Shown here: positions 42,817 through 54,046 of the stretch, one piece after another
Layout: each line of letters starts with the position of its first letter
How positions within the stretch are numbered: position 1 is the first letter of the stretch
Assembly: GCA_014529385.2 (NCBI GenBank)
Contig: CM043971.1
Coordinates: 95,965,882 to 96,029,881 of the forward strand
Length of the DNA: 64,000 nt
Source: Adiantum capillus-veneris
Taxonomy: Eukaryota; Streptophyta; Polypodiopsida; Polypodiales; Pteridaceae
Direction of reading: 5' to 3'
Made by a program: the position numbers and the translations under genes
Notes under the pieces: model-generated
The model's input: the letters and a program-made list of their open reading frames with translations, nothing else
Database searches by the model: none
Told to the model about the DNA's origin: nothing

Positions 42817-45104
42817 TAGAGGATCCCTTTTTACCCTACGACATCATTCCAAAATGGATGACTAATCCATTTGGTGATCGAGAGACTTAGCTGCCGCAAG
42901 CATGTCTGCTCTTTAGTCCATATCATACTTCTAAAGTAGAGTGACAAGTTCTACTTGGTGTTTGGGAGACGTCGTCACCACAAACATGATCCTAAGTATG
43001 CATACTTCTTAAATTTTGTGCACAATAAAAGAAAGAGAATGAGTCTTATAAAACAAAAATGTTGTTCATTTAAAATGCATTTTCATTTGCTTACTCTAGT
43101 CTAGCATTGTAAGCATTGACAAGGTTCATATAATCCTTAATCTGGGTTCCTTATCCATCTAGCATCTTTAAAAGGATAATTCTTAAACTTAACAAGATAT
43201 CATTGGATAATCTTACCGTTTCTTAGTAACTTGCCTTCATGTGTCGAAGAATCGATTCAGGCTGTAACACCTCTTCTTGATCTTCAATATCTAGCGGGTC
43301 CGCCAATATTGGTTCTTTTTGAGGCTCTCCTTTGTAAGGCTTGAGTAGGCTCACATGGTTAAAATTGTGAATCAGCCAATGGTTGGCAAACTTGAATTGA
43401 TAAGCCATCTCATTGATTGGCTTAAGAATTTAAAAAGGACCATAGTATCTTTTTGCTAGTTTAGCATAATACTCATGGTGGCTCGTAAGAATCTTACCTG
43501 TAGTATGCCTTAGATGTCAGCCTTGAGAGACTTTAGCAAGACCCAATCATTTTTCTTAAAGGTGAAGGCTCTTCTGTGCTTATTAGCAGTAATCCTTTTT
43601 GCCTTTGCTATAAGATGGATATATCCCTTTTTACTCTTTGGAAAAGATTCTTGTAAGTCTCGGCTATATTCATCAGCAACGAAGATCTCCCATATACCTT
43701 AAGTAGTAGGGGACTTTTGGATCTTCCCTCTTTAACCTCGAAAGGTGCTTTCCCAATAGAAGTATGTACAATGTCATTGTACGCATACTCTATAAGAGGT
43801 AGGTACTTCTCTCATTGAGAACATTGATCTACTTCCATGACATAGGCTTTTAGTAGATTCAAGAATCGCTAGATTAGTTATTTCACTTTGGTCATCCATT
43901 TGTGGATGATAGGCTGAAAGAGAAATTTAATCTACTTCCTAGATTCTCAAAGAGACCATTCTAGAAATTATTGGTCATTCTAGGATCTTTGTCAGACACT
44001 ATGGATGTTGGCAAGCCATGATACTTGAAAATTTGAGATCTAAAGAGGGTTGTTGTTTGATGTGCTTTAATGGTCTTTTTGACAGGCATAGAGTGTGTTT
44101 TGTTGCTAAGCCTGTCGACTAAAACAATCTAAGTTTCTTCCCTTGATCAAATTCCAATTTTTGGAATTTGATATCCCACGCATTTTGAAACATACTCTTG
44201 TATGTTTACTTTTCATGGTAGACCAACATAAGTACATTTCTAATCCTCAAAGAGTAGATTATGGAATCCTTCTTTGCCCCATATGAGGAGAAGCATGGGA
44301 TTCATACATGACTTTCTTATTATATGGGTGAGTAACACATAGCCTATTGCCATTTGGAAGATAACCATCCTTCAATGTGAATGGCTCTTTTTTTCTTCCC
44401 TTATGTAATGTTTGTAATTACCTACTTGAAGTCTTGGTCAGTAGCATATTCATCTATCATAAAAGATAGATCATTGTGAGTTGCTATAGACACCACATTT
44501 ACCCTTGGCCGTTGTGAAAGTGCATCGATCACTTGATTGTGCTTGCCAGTAATGTGAGCAATATGAAATTTACATTGCGAAAGAAAATTTGCCCACCTCA
44601 TTTGTTTGTCGGAAAGCTTAGTTTGTGTCATGAAGTTCTTGATGCTTTGTGATCCATTTGTAGGATGAATGGAGTCCCCAATAAATAGTGCTTCCATGCG
44701 TTTAGGACATGTAGAATAGCTAAACGCTCTTTCTCATAAATGCCCAAGACCCGTTCATCGGCATTGAGCCTTCGTCTCTCATACGCTATGGCATGCCCTT
44801 CTTGAAGCAAAAGTGCTCCAAGGCAATCACCACAAGCATCACATTGGACCTCAAATGGCTTTGAGAGATCCGGAAGTATAAGGACTGGTTGGGAGGTAAG
44901 CTTCTCTTTGAGCTTGTCAAAAGATTTTTGTTCTTTAGCAATCCATGAGTACTTAACGTTCTTCATTGTTAAGTCATGCAATGGTCCTACTATTTGAGAG
45001 AATTTTTCTATGAAGCGTCTATAGTATGCACACAAACCAATAAATCTTCTTAGCTCATGTAGATTCCTTGGATTAGGCCATGATTTTATTACCTCCAACT
45101 TTGA
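42817..45104 (-). pseudogene. Chromovirus G copy 3: chromodomain, integrase, RNase H, RT end
   Basis: Same layout as 36,452-38,730. The integrase C-terminus is best seen here (43,408-43,223: FANHWLIHNFNHVSLLKPYK, EEVLQPESILRHMKA), followed by a decayed chromodomain near 43,220-43,110. The RNase H end (44,697-44,422) has QMRWANFLSQCKFHIAHITG. The left border with the Tat LTR stub is identical to that of copy 2. Confidence 0.85.
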
Positions 45105-45665
45105 GTTTAGGCTGAGATTCTTCATTAAATCTACTACTTGCCTCATGTCTTGCCCTAGCCTATCATCTTGCACTGCTATAGTGACCATTGTTGGCATAAC
45201 CTGAGGAGTAACAGAAACCACTAGTTCATGATGAACCCCTGGCATGCGACCTTGCAAAGAATCCATAGGCTGAAACTCAGACCTCCTGGGAAAAGACTCT
45301 ACTCCTAGCTGACTCATTCTTCTCATCTTCCACTCTTTGTTCCTCGCTACCTCTAGAGCATCTTCATATGTCCTAGGCTTCTTTATCTCCACTCTCCAAC
45401 GTATATTCTCCCAAAGATCAGCCAAGAACCTATCCTTCTTTATCATGTCAGGTGGGGGTACTTGTGGTGCTAAGGCCTTGCACATCCGCTCCCATGCCAT
45501 TGAAAACTTACGTATGTATGCATCTACTAGCTCACCTCCCCTTTTCACCAAACCCTGTACTTCTTGCCACACTTTGTCAGGATCTTCTCTCTTCACAAAC
45601 TCCACTACCAATCCATGCCTTAGATTTTCCCCAATTAATCTCATAGGTGGATCAGCCACACGCAA
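44628..45665 (-). pseudogene. Chimeric gag-RT-RNase H frame, copy 2 (345 codons)
   Basis: The longest chimeric frame. The N-terminal ~190 residues are Tat-like gag (MRVADPPMRL, DKVWQEVQGLVKRGGELVDA, MKNLSLN). The C-terminal ~155 are chromovirus RT and RNase H (SKLEVIKSWPNPRNLHELRR, FEVQCDACGDCLGALL, KERLAILHVLNAWKHYL). The join at 45,105/45,104 is in frame and free of stops. It lacks the RT catalytic box, so it cannot be an active RT. Confidence 0.92.
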
Positions 45666-45849
45666 CTCCTCTTCAAATTATTTGGACCAAACTCGTGCAT
45701 CACTCTTCAAACAAATCTAGAGAAGACGTAACATCTATGCCGGATCATGAGTCTGGTTGCTAATGCAGACAACCTCCATCTTTTCCAAAAAGTCTTCCAC
45801 ATCTTCATCATTTCTTATAAGAAGATCCTCCATGGACGCGCCAAAAGAA
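45666..45849 (-). pseudogene. Gag N-terminus fused to the primer site by a leader deletion
   Basis: A frame with DEDVEDFLEKMEVVCISNQ (45,920-45,735 frame) runs straight into the decayed primer site 45,827-45,844. The whole leader and ORF1 module (~900 bp) are missing compared with 41,830-42,801. Confidence 0.8.
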
Positions 45850-46994
45850 TGTGAGCGTATGGAAACACACACAAGGCCTCTATAATCACCCAATACACAC
45901 TCTTGGGATAATACACACACACACTATGGGGCACCACTCGGCTTACACAACCCACCTAGCTGAGACAGTGAACACATCGATGGAGTGAGAGGAGAGAGAC
46001 TATCCAGTTGCCCACTCAACACAAAGACACACACACACCCCCAAAAAAATCAGCTCAAAAGAGAAAGATTTATGATATTTAGATACAATTGAGCTTGGGC
46101 CAACACCAATGGGTCAAATAGCTCACACAATATGGATGAAATATGCCAAATACAATCACAAATTTGAGCAGAAGCTTCGCTCAAAGGAGAAACTTACACA
46201 GCCAAAATAGCATAAAAACAATGAGGAATTTGGCAAAATGAACAGCGTCATTGCATCCAGAACAGCCAAAAACCTCATTCTACAATATCAAAATGCTCAA
46301 ATCCGACCTCGACCTCGGATGAACAGTTTATGGCCAAAACAGGCTCCAAAAACAGCAAAAAACTCCGTTGTGGCTGTTCCTCCTCTTCTCTCCACACTTT
46401 GCTGGTTTTTTTCTCACGTTTTTCAGTATCCACACTTCACTTTATCCCTTGGGCACCTTTCGCCTTTTGATTGACCTCAAACAGACCCTGAAAAGGCCAA
46501 GAAAATGGCAACACAATGCATTTTTGTCACCCTTTTACATCCATCCGCACACCTAGCACTCAACTTTTTCCAATAATGCATCGCGTAATCACATGAAGTG
46601 GCCCCCAAACATAGTCCTCATGATTACCTTTTCCATGATTCATCACAAGAAAACACCCACGTTGTGTTCATACTTATCCACATGCAAGTCTTGACCCCAT
46701 TCGACCTCCTCACACCACTTGATGTCATGTGACGCACCTGCTTACCTCATGGCATGCGCCTGTTGATAGCTTCCTCGAGAAGTTTTATGCGCTATCAACT
46801 CCTCATTATTATAGAAAAAACACACTGATATTGGTGACAATGAAAATAATTGTACTATGTACACGCTGTCCTACCTGTACACATGGGGGCCCCACCTAAC
46901 CACCTGGCTCTGGAAAATGGGCAATCCTTTATTCGATGCACCATGCATGTGTATGTACATATGCACGATCACTTCCTCCAAAAAACTCCTAACA
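45850..46994 (-). mobile_element. Tat-like LTR (1,145 bp), copy at 46 kb
   Basis: Begins tgtgagcgtatgg and ends ctcctaaca. The next 21 bp (46,995-47,015, gcgtatttaccagggatatg...) are again chromovirus protease text, after which the homology ends. Confidence 0.9.
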
Positions 46995-47015
46995 GCGTAT
47001 TTACCAGGGATATGG

Positions 47016-47640
47016 AATAGATTGATAGTGCATCATTAAAAAATAAAGAAGTGTTAAGCAAACGACCATAAATATGAAACTCAAAATTGCAATAATCAAA
47101 ACCATGATAACCATAACTATTACCATTGCCATAAATAAACACAAAACTATAAGTATAACCATAATGATAACCTTAAGAAAAACCATAACCTTAAATTTAA
47201 ACATAATGATTACCTTAACCATAAAAAACACATAATCTTAACCAATGCCAATGACATAATTATAAACAAAATCATGACCATTGCCACTATCATAACCATA
47301 AACATAAGCATAAACATGACCATAAAAGGGTGTCAAAACCATAACCATTGCCACTGACATAATCATATAAATACCATATTCAAAATCAGTGTTGTTAACA
47401 CCATAACCGTTGCCACTATCATAAGCATAAACATAAACATAACCATAACCATAAAAGAGTTATCAAAACCATAACCATTGTTGCTAGCATAATAAAAAAT
47501 AAACAATAACCATTGTTAGTGACATAGCAAAAAATAAACCATAGCCATAAGCATAAGCATAACAATAAAGGTATTGTTAGAACCATAAACATTTTCATTA
47601 TGTGCATAATAAGCTTAATCATAATCATAAATAGTTATGT
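47016..47640. repeat. Degenerate minisatellite of aaccataa / cataaaca units
   Basis: More than 600 bp of irregular 5-7-base units (ccataa, aaccat, cataaac), with larger units such as ataaccattgccact recurring. The pattern contains no gene; long hydrophobic frames on the minus strand come from the repeat. Confidence 0.85.
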
Positions 47641-47646
47641 GTGTAT

Positions 47647-47940
47647 ATTTATGTGTACATATGTGTATGCATGAAAGATAAAGAAGAAGCACGCACATTT
47701 AAAGAATGTGAGTGTGCAAGAAGTACAAAGAGTCAAGCAAATACCTGCAAAAACAAAGCATAAACATTTTTACCCACACATAGAAACACAAATATTTATG
47801 TGTATGTGTGTGTGCATGAAATAAAAAGAAGGAGCACTTACATTTAAAGAATGTGAGTGTGCGAGAAGTACGAAGGGTCAAGCAAATACCTACAAAAACA
47901 AAGCATAAGCATTTTGTTATCCACACACCCAAACACAAAT
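47647..47940. repeat. ~147-bp tandem duplication
   Basis: A unit starting atttatgtgta at 47,647 is repeated from about 47,794 (…gcatgaaa…aaagaatgtgagtgtg…caagcaaatacct…). The copies differ at a modest number of positions. Confidence 0.85.
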
Positions 47941-48129
47941 TTTCTCACACAAATACAACAAAAAAATGTACCTTCTTTGTGTGGAAATGTGTGGAAGCAT
48001 AGATGAGAAGTCGGAAGAGGCAACTTCATGAAGGTCTGCAAGGAGGGAGGAGGAAATGGGGAGGAGCTATGGAGGCGGCCACCGTGTGGAGAAGAAAGAA
48101 AACACAAAAAATGAGCTCTCGGGTATTGT
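47941..48129. other. Unassigned
   Basis: G/A-rich text with no recognised feature; it leads into the repeat block at 48,130. Confidence 0.4.
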
Positions 48130-48420
48130 AAAGCAGCAGGTTGTCGATACAGATGTCTATAAAGGCACTGGTATAGATGTCGGTATACACGTCGGTACAT
48201 GCATCGATAAAAAAAAATGTTGGTATAGGTGTCGGTATGAGCATTGGTATATGCGTTGGTATTGGCATCGGTATAGGCGTAGGTATGAGCGTCGGTATAG
48301 GCGTCGGTATACGCGACGGAATTTAAAATTTGAATTTTGAATTGAGCAATGTCTCCCTTTATCTTTATCAACGCTTATACCGGTGCCCGTCATTGACGTT
48401 GGAAAAATGGCATTGATAAC
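48130..48420. repeat. Array of gcgtcggtata-type units (CACTA subterminal-like)
   Basis: About a dozen copies of a (g/a)(c/t)(g/a)tcggtat(a/g) word occur in ~190 bp, mostly in one orientation, ending in gcgacggaatttaaaatttg. The inverted form cgcttataccggtgcccgtc lies at 48,370. Related words occur at 41,080-41,150 next to the CACTACAA terminus. Dense short repeats are characteristic of the transposase-binding ends of CACTA elements. Confidence 0.6.
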
Positions 48421-48429
48421 CAATTTATC

Positions 48430-49084
48430 CCTTGTATTGTGTCTAATGCTATTGTTGTGTTATCAATCTAGTACTCTATAGTACCAAACTTTGGTACTCC
48501 ACAGTACCAAAGCTAGTACTCTACATTACAAAACTTTGATGTTGTGCTTTATATTTTTTAGTTGAATGTTGTGTTACTATAGCACTAAATTTTGGTATTG
48601 TCCTTAAATTTTGTTTTTAGCTGACTGCTATAGTACCAATTTTCATTCTCTATGCTACCATACCAAATTTGATACTCTATAGTACTGTAGTACCTACTTT
48701 GATACTCTATACTAGCCACCTTTGGTAGTATCTGCTACCTTTACAATTATTTAGTTACTATTGTGTTATACGCTACCAATATTTGGTCATAATATTCCAT
48801 CAAATTTGGTATTGTAGTACCAAATCTTGGTACTCTGCTAAATGGTTTTGGTTGACTATTGTGTACAGTTATTTTGCAGCCAGAGTTATAAAGCCCAATA
48901 ATATTGTGTAATAAGTAGCCTTTCTAGTACTCTGCAATAACTATCCCCTTCCTCTTACTCATCCTCCCCTCCCTTGCTCTCATCATCTCTCTCCCCTTGT
49001 CCTCTTCCTTCCTCTCATCCAACCTTGAAGAGGAAGTACTAGCCTGGCAACTCCCACTTGTCACTAACTTCAAAGTCACCCTTG
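48430..49084. repeat. agtaccaaa / ttggtact-rich flank
   Basis: tagtaccaaa, tttggtact, agtactct and relatives recur in both orientations from 48,470 to 48,880. It lies 3' of the last recognised exon of the minus-strand gene. The remaining stretch (48,900-49,084) is C/T-rich and featureless. Confidence 0.75.
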
Positions 49085-50047
49085 TCACCAAGTAGTAGCA
49101 AGAAAGTACAAAAGCAATAGTAAGAAAAAGTACATGTACAAAAGCATGTCGTCCACAAGGAGGGTGTTCGCTTCATTGAACTGCAGATGCTTGTGCCACA
49201 CTCTTCTTAGGAGCTTTAGAAAAATAGGCTTGTCATCGAGCTCCTCTGAAAGTGCTGGAAAATTTGTGAATGTGGGAGCCCACACCTCACATTGAGACTG
49301 ACCAAAAATATATATGACAGATAAACTAAGCAGTTAGAACAACTATCCAAGGCAACAAACAGTACATAGCAGTGACACAGTACCAAACTTGGTACAACAT
49401 AGTACCAAAGTACAAAACATTACAAAATTGTGTACACAGTACCACAAACATAGTACCAAGGTACCATAGAACTAGAGTACCAAAGACCCAAACAATACCA
49501 AATTATGTACACAATAGTAAACAGCACCAAAAGTACCATATAGTACCAGAATGTGTACAAATCAGTAGCAAAGTGTGAAACAGTACCAAAATCAATAAAA
49601 CCACTTTGAAAGTTAAGGGATAAATACCTAAAAACAGGTCTTTCATCTTTATTAATTTAGGGAAGCAAGCATTCATTATGACCATTAAATTCTTCCTTTG
49701 GCTACATGACCAGAGCATCATGTAGCATCGCTTCCTCAAGTTGATGATGAAGTTCTTCGTATCAGTTCTAACCACACAATATTTTTATTGGGAGACTTGC
49801 ACACCTCGAGGCCTACGAGGGTCCTTCCGCCCGCTGGGAATGGGATATTCCACAGACCTTTAAGTTCTTCATCACAATCATTTAGTAGAACTTCATTGAC
49901 ATCCAAAATAACAAGGAGTCTATCACTTGCCATTACATCTACCAGCATTGATGTCTCCGGTCGTTCTTCATTTAGCCACCAATTGTCCCTAGTTGTAGTA
50001 CCACTAAAGTATATGAGTAGAAGAACACATCCTTTTTGCAATAGCAA
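49085..50047 (-). CDS. FCP1-like (HAD-type) domain exons
   Basis: Minus-strand frames give the parts of an FCP1/NLI-interacting-factor domain in order. First comes SDRLLVILDVNEVLLND (hydrophobic strand plus a DxNx version of the DxDx catalytic motif, ~49,950-49,900). Then KNFIINLRKRCYMMLWSCSQ (49,750-49,690), and finally KPIFLKLLRRVWHKHL with NEANTLLVDDMLLY (49,230-49,140; motif DD). The second catalytic Asp is Asn, so phosphatase activity is doubtful. A frame change near 49,785 sits on a run of A's; an intron of about 320 bp full of AGTACCAAA words separates the last two parts, with an unclear acceptor. Possibly a decayed gene or one carried by a transposon. Confidence 0.6.
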
Positions 50048-50226
50048 AGTTGTACATTAGACACCATAAAAGTTTATCAATTTTTGACAGTCGGACATGA
50101 AAATTTACAAACACATTGACATCTTTCAAGAGTAGAGTGACATCACACCAAACGCATTGACATAAGCAAAATGGGCTGATATTTCATATTAAGCCAAAAG
50201 CAAGTACAAAATGTTGTCACAACAGC

Positions 50227-50724
50227 TTATTCTTGCAGGTTTGTGGCTTGAGGCCAATGACCAACGGGGAAATTTCTAGATTTCATAAGGAAGAGTTGGG
50301 AGAGGATGGCTGAGTCAATGCTATCACCTGTTTCTAAGGGCGTCACATCAGGTGTCTCCTCCACACCTTTGGCCTCCTTCGCACCTCTAGCCGCCTCTAC
50401 ACCTTTAGCCCCTTTGGCCTCCTTCATGCCTTTAGCGTCCTCCGCGTCTTTGGTCTCATTGGCACCTACAACCTCTTGTGCACTTTTAGCAGGTTCTGCT
50501 GCCCTCTTTGCCTTCTTACTCCTCTTTCTACCCACCTTCTCCTCTGCAAATTTTGATGTCACATTCAAGAGCTCTGCCGCCGAGAGAACTTCAAATTCCA
50601 CCTCTTCACCTGGCATTGCTTTGTTGATCTTCTTGCCTTGGTCAATCTCCCATTTCAACAACTTTTTCAATCGGACTACTTCCCCCCTAGTAGTTCTCCT
50701 GTTGTCCCCTTTTCTCTTTGCCAT
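50227..50724 (-). CDS. Lys/Ala/Glu-rich exon
   Basis: A 165-codon minus-strand frame begins MAKRKGDNRRTTRGEV, has FAEEKVGRKRSKKAKRAAEP, then repeats of (K/R)GAKEAKGVE type, and ends near NFPVGHWPQATNLQE. The composition resembles a basic, disordered nuclear segment. It lies upstream of the FCP1-like exons on the same strand and is probably part of the same gene. No known domain. Confidence 0.5.
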   Translation of the reverse strand: MAKRKGDNRRTTRGEVVRLKKLLKWEIDQGKKINKAMPGEEVEFEVLSAAELLNVTSKFAEEKVGRKRSKKAKRAAEPAKSAQEVVGANETKDAEDAKGMKEAKGAKGVEAARGAKEAKGVEETPDVTPLETGDSIDSAILSQLFLMKSRNFPVGHWPQATNLQE

Positions 50725-50739
50725 GTTTAACCCTCTCTT

Positions 50740-51060
50740 GCACTTTGTCTTTCAGTTGATCTTCTCTCAAGCTTGAGTCCATAGTTACCCCATCCCCCCC
50801 TTATCTCCTTTCCCTTCCCCTGTGATGGCATCAAGGTCTTGTAGTATATCCTCCACTTTAGCTTTTAGTTGATCTTATATCAGCTTGAATCTACAATAGG
50901 CTTATCCCCTTTCCCTTCCACAATTTTGGCATCAAGGTCTTGGAATATTTCTTGCACTTCAGTTTTCAGTTGTGATCTTCTCCCAATCTGAGTCTACAAT
51001 AAGCTCAGTCCCTTTCCCTTCCATTGTGTTGGCATCAAGGTCTTGCAGTACTTGTGAGGA
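50740..51060 (-). repeat. Three ~102-bp tandem repeats, probably coding
   Basis: tcaaggtctt recurs at 50,831, 50,932 and 51,035 (spacing 101 and 103) with matching surroundings. On the minus strand each unit reads like QDLDA-x5-EGKG-x4-IVDS-x-WEK, a 34-residue repeat, though stops or shifts break some units. Confidence 0.65.
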
Positions 51061-51199
51061 TCTTCTTGAAAAATGTGAGTCGCATCTGACTTGCTATGAC
51101 CATGAAGATCCTTCTGATCCATTAGGGTGTTGTCATGGGTGTCCGCACCAAAAGATCCTCTACCTACGTATACACAAAGATGAAAGAAAAGATTAGATC

Positions 51200-51610
51200 A
51201 TCAATTCAAATGATATAAGCATAGTGTCCAACACAACACCCACTTACTCTTCAATAATGACCTCCTTGACACCCAGGCCTTTCCCTCCAAAGGGATTGCG
51301 GTGTTGCAATGTACCTTCACGCAAATATCTTTTGTTCTCAACAAAGCTGCAAAACATAGTGGATGGTATTGATGTTGGCAGGGAAGCATGAAGGTACCAG
51401 CCACGTAAGAAGCCTCCAAAACCTCCCCACAGGCAACACAAGTACCAAACCCATAAATTGTATTTTCAGTGTCCACAACATGAGGCCTTGGAGTCAATGT
51501 GTATGCCATCCCCCCCCCCCCTTCACATCAGCACACAGCTTGCTTACAAAATCGTAATGGTCTTGGTTTTCTAGGCACTCATTGTAGAGCTTGGCATACT
51601 CTATAAACTT
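51200..51610 (-). CDS. Cys/His zinc-finger-like (RING-like) exon
   Basis: The minus-strand frame includes FIEYAKLYNECLENQDHYDF, VSKLCADVKG, MAYTLTPRPHVVDTENT and then CVACGEVLE ... MLPCQHQYHPLCFAALLR ... CVKVHCNTAI. The spacing CxxC - C-x-H-x2-H-x2-C - C-x3-C is RING-like: a metal-binding treble-clef or RING relative. A C-run (about 51,511-51,520 plus strand) may have shifted the frame at the MAYTL junction. After KAWVS a +1 frame ends in KEVIIEE-stop, perhaps the true end. Confidence 0.55.
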
Positions 51611-52610
51611 ATCTACCAGAAAAAACAATTAGAAAGGAAGAACACAAGCAGTACCAAAACAATATTAAAACAATGCCAAAATAGAACCAAAATAGTACCA
51701 AATAGGGACCAAGATAGTATCAAAACATGTAAAATTTTACCTAAACAGCACTTTATTGGTACAATGAAGTACCAAAAACTTCCAAAACAAACCCAAGCAG
51801 TACCAAAACAGTAGTAAATAGGTAACAATGCAGTACCACAATAATTTCAAAACAATGACAACATTGTACCAAATATGTAGCAAAACGAAACCAAAACAAG
51901 TCAAATTCTACCAAAGCAGTTCTAAATAGCACTATATTGGTACAACAAAGAACCCAAAACTCATAATAGATACCCCAAAAGACCCAATGAGACCCAGTAA
52001 CTTGTAACAAAAATATTCCAAACCAGTACCAATTTACCAAAATAGTACCAAATGAAGCATAGTAAACACCAAAAAAAAAACAAAGATAGTACCAATATTG
52101 TCAAGGAAAGTACCAACATAGCACTTAGTGTTCAAAAAAGTATCCAATATATAAAGTACTAATACAATTCAAAAAATCTAAAAGAATATTTCAAAAAAGT
52201 GCCAAAATAGTTATAGAAAGTACCAAAACTGTTTCAAAATAGCTCTTAAGAGTATCAAATGAACAAAATTCCAACAAAAGCACCATGGATTGTGCAACAT
52301 AGCACCCAAGACAAAACCACTAGTATTCTATAAGACTCAAAATTAAGTAACAAGAAAGTACCAAATGAAATAAAGAAGCACCATAAAGTACCAAGGAAAG
52401 TATCTGGACAGCATGTACTGTTCAAAAAAGTACCAAAATAGTTAGAGAAAGAACCAAAAGAGTTCAAGAAAGTATCAAAACACCTAAAAATGTCAGTAAA
52501 TAGACCCATCAAGAAGTCAAACATGTCAAGTCACCAAATCATGTGAAAAATAAACACTTTCAACAACCATACACAATGCAATAAGCCAGAAATACAATAC
52601 CTCCTACTGT
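51611..52610. repeat. Intron-like stretch dense in agtaccaaa words
   Basis: Dozens of copies of agtaccaaa, aataccaaa, gtaccaaaa and close variants at irregular spacing, almost all in one orientation (tttggtact in gene sense). The density drops sharply at both neighbouring exons. Confidence 0.8.
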
Positions 52611-52619
52611 TGAACCTCA

Positions 52620-53088
52620 TCTTTTCTTGTTATTTTTTAAAACCTCGTGTCATCCGCTGACTTGCTTCCATCTCAGCCTCAACCTCTCTGATCTCTTTAT
52701 CAGGGACAAGGATTTGTTGTCACAGCAGAACAATGGGTGTTTCCAGTGTATTAATGTCCTCCATTAAGCTTTCCACCATGCCCTCTTTACCTTCATATAC
52801 CAATAGTTGGTCCTTGTTTGCTTGAATAGAGGCCTTCAACTCTGTTAGGTTTGACGATCCTGGATGTGACATCGATTTTAGCAGTCTTTGCGACAATGCC
52901 TCTAAATCAGGTAGGTAGTCAGCCATTGCCCCTCTGCTAGCTTGCTCTGGTTCTGTGCAGATGTTGTTTCCACTTTGAGTCATCCGGGCCTTCTTATCTG
53001 AATGTAGGACACTTCCAAGGGAGGAAACATTTTTCCTCCTCCATGCCTCAATTTTATGGTCACGCCCACCATGCCTAGATGTTGTCAT
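52620..53088 (-). CDS. Coiled-coil exon
   Basis: A minus-strand frame from MTTSRHGGRDHKIEAWRRKN to LPDLEALSQRLLKSM, LKASIQANKDQLLVYEGKEG and MEDINTLETPIVLL, then one TGA (likely a former CGA) and QQILVPDKEIREVEAEMEAS. The heptad-like pattern of Leu/Ile and charged residues suggests a coiled coil. A GT at about 52,643, after ...TRG, may be a splice donor. Confidence 0.5.
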
Positions 53089-53460
53089 CTACAACATTCC
53101 TTCCCCAAACTGAGAACATGCTACTCTATGCCCTACTGGGTCTTTTTTTGTTGCATGGCATTTCTCGAATGCGTAGCACCTAGAAAATTTATTGGTCAAT
53201 TCACCACATAAACTTTGGAGAAGAGAAATATGTAGTCTTCCATCACATGTGGCTACAAATGGTTTAAATAGATCTTGATGTTATTTTGGTACTTGTACTT
53301 GAAAATAGTTAACCATTGTTCCAGTGGTAAGTCTTCATTAATTAGGTCCTTTAGGGATTGTGTCTTCTAGATTGAGGCCATACTCCTCATGTAGGTCTTT
53401 TGTTGTGTAACAAAACTTGGTTTATTGCGGGTAGTACTCCTCCATTTTATTTTTACTTGA
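53089..53460 (-). CDS. Exon-like segment upstream of the coiled coil
   Basis: Minus-strand reading with FCYTTKDLHEEYGLNLED, INEDLPLEQWLTIFKYKY and CGELTNKFSRCYAFEKCHAT in two frames. The codon-like pattern and lack of AGTACCAAA words suggest exon sequence, interrupted by shifts or short introns. No known family. Confidence 0.4.
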
Positions 53461-53586
53461 AATGTGAAAAACATTAGAGAAAATCGTTGAGATATAGATT
53501 AAATATGGTGTGTTGCCCTTACAGTACCAAATGGGGTACTCCAAAGTACCAAATTTGATATTGTATATCTAACTTCAAATGTCACA

Positions 53587-53974
53587 TCAACCATAGGGAG
53601 TGAACATGCATCGTTTAATTAACACAAGCCTGAAGCCAATGAGTAGCGTACCACATCTTGACTTGTTGGCAAATTTTGATTCATCATCATCAAAGAGGAG
53701 TGAGGTCCGTTCAAAGTCGATATCAACAACCTTGAATTTTTTTTGACTAGCCCTTGTGTTGGGATTGGTTTTGTGCCCCGGCTCTGTTTCTTGGGGGGGA
53801 TGGGGTGGAAATACCTTTGTTGTTGCTTCTGCCACGGAAGGACATTCTCTCCTTGGCCTTTGATTTCAGTTTGTATGTTAAAGGTGACGCTCTGCTGGAA
53901 GCATCTCCCTTGGCCTTTGGGGTCCTCATGGTTGGAGAACTGAGGCGAGAGAGTAGAGCTACTGCAAGCGCATG

Positions 53975-54046
<72 letters not shown>

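Noticed and set aside
47001-47628. Hydrophobic minus-strand frames resembling membrane proteins
   Set aside because: Produced by the ccataa minisatellite (Met/Val/Ile/Leu codons), no other support.
47016-47940. CRISPR-like array
   Set aside because: Units are irregular, lack equal-length unique spacers, and the context is a plant genome.
48026-48423. Tyr/Arg- and Pro/Ile-rich frames over 48,026-48,423
   Set aside because: Translation of the gcgtcggtata array in different frames; not a protein.
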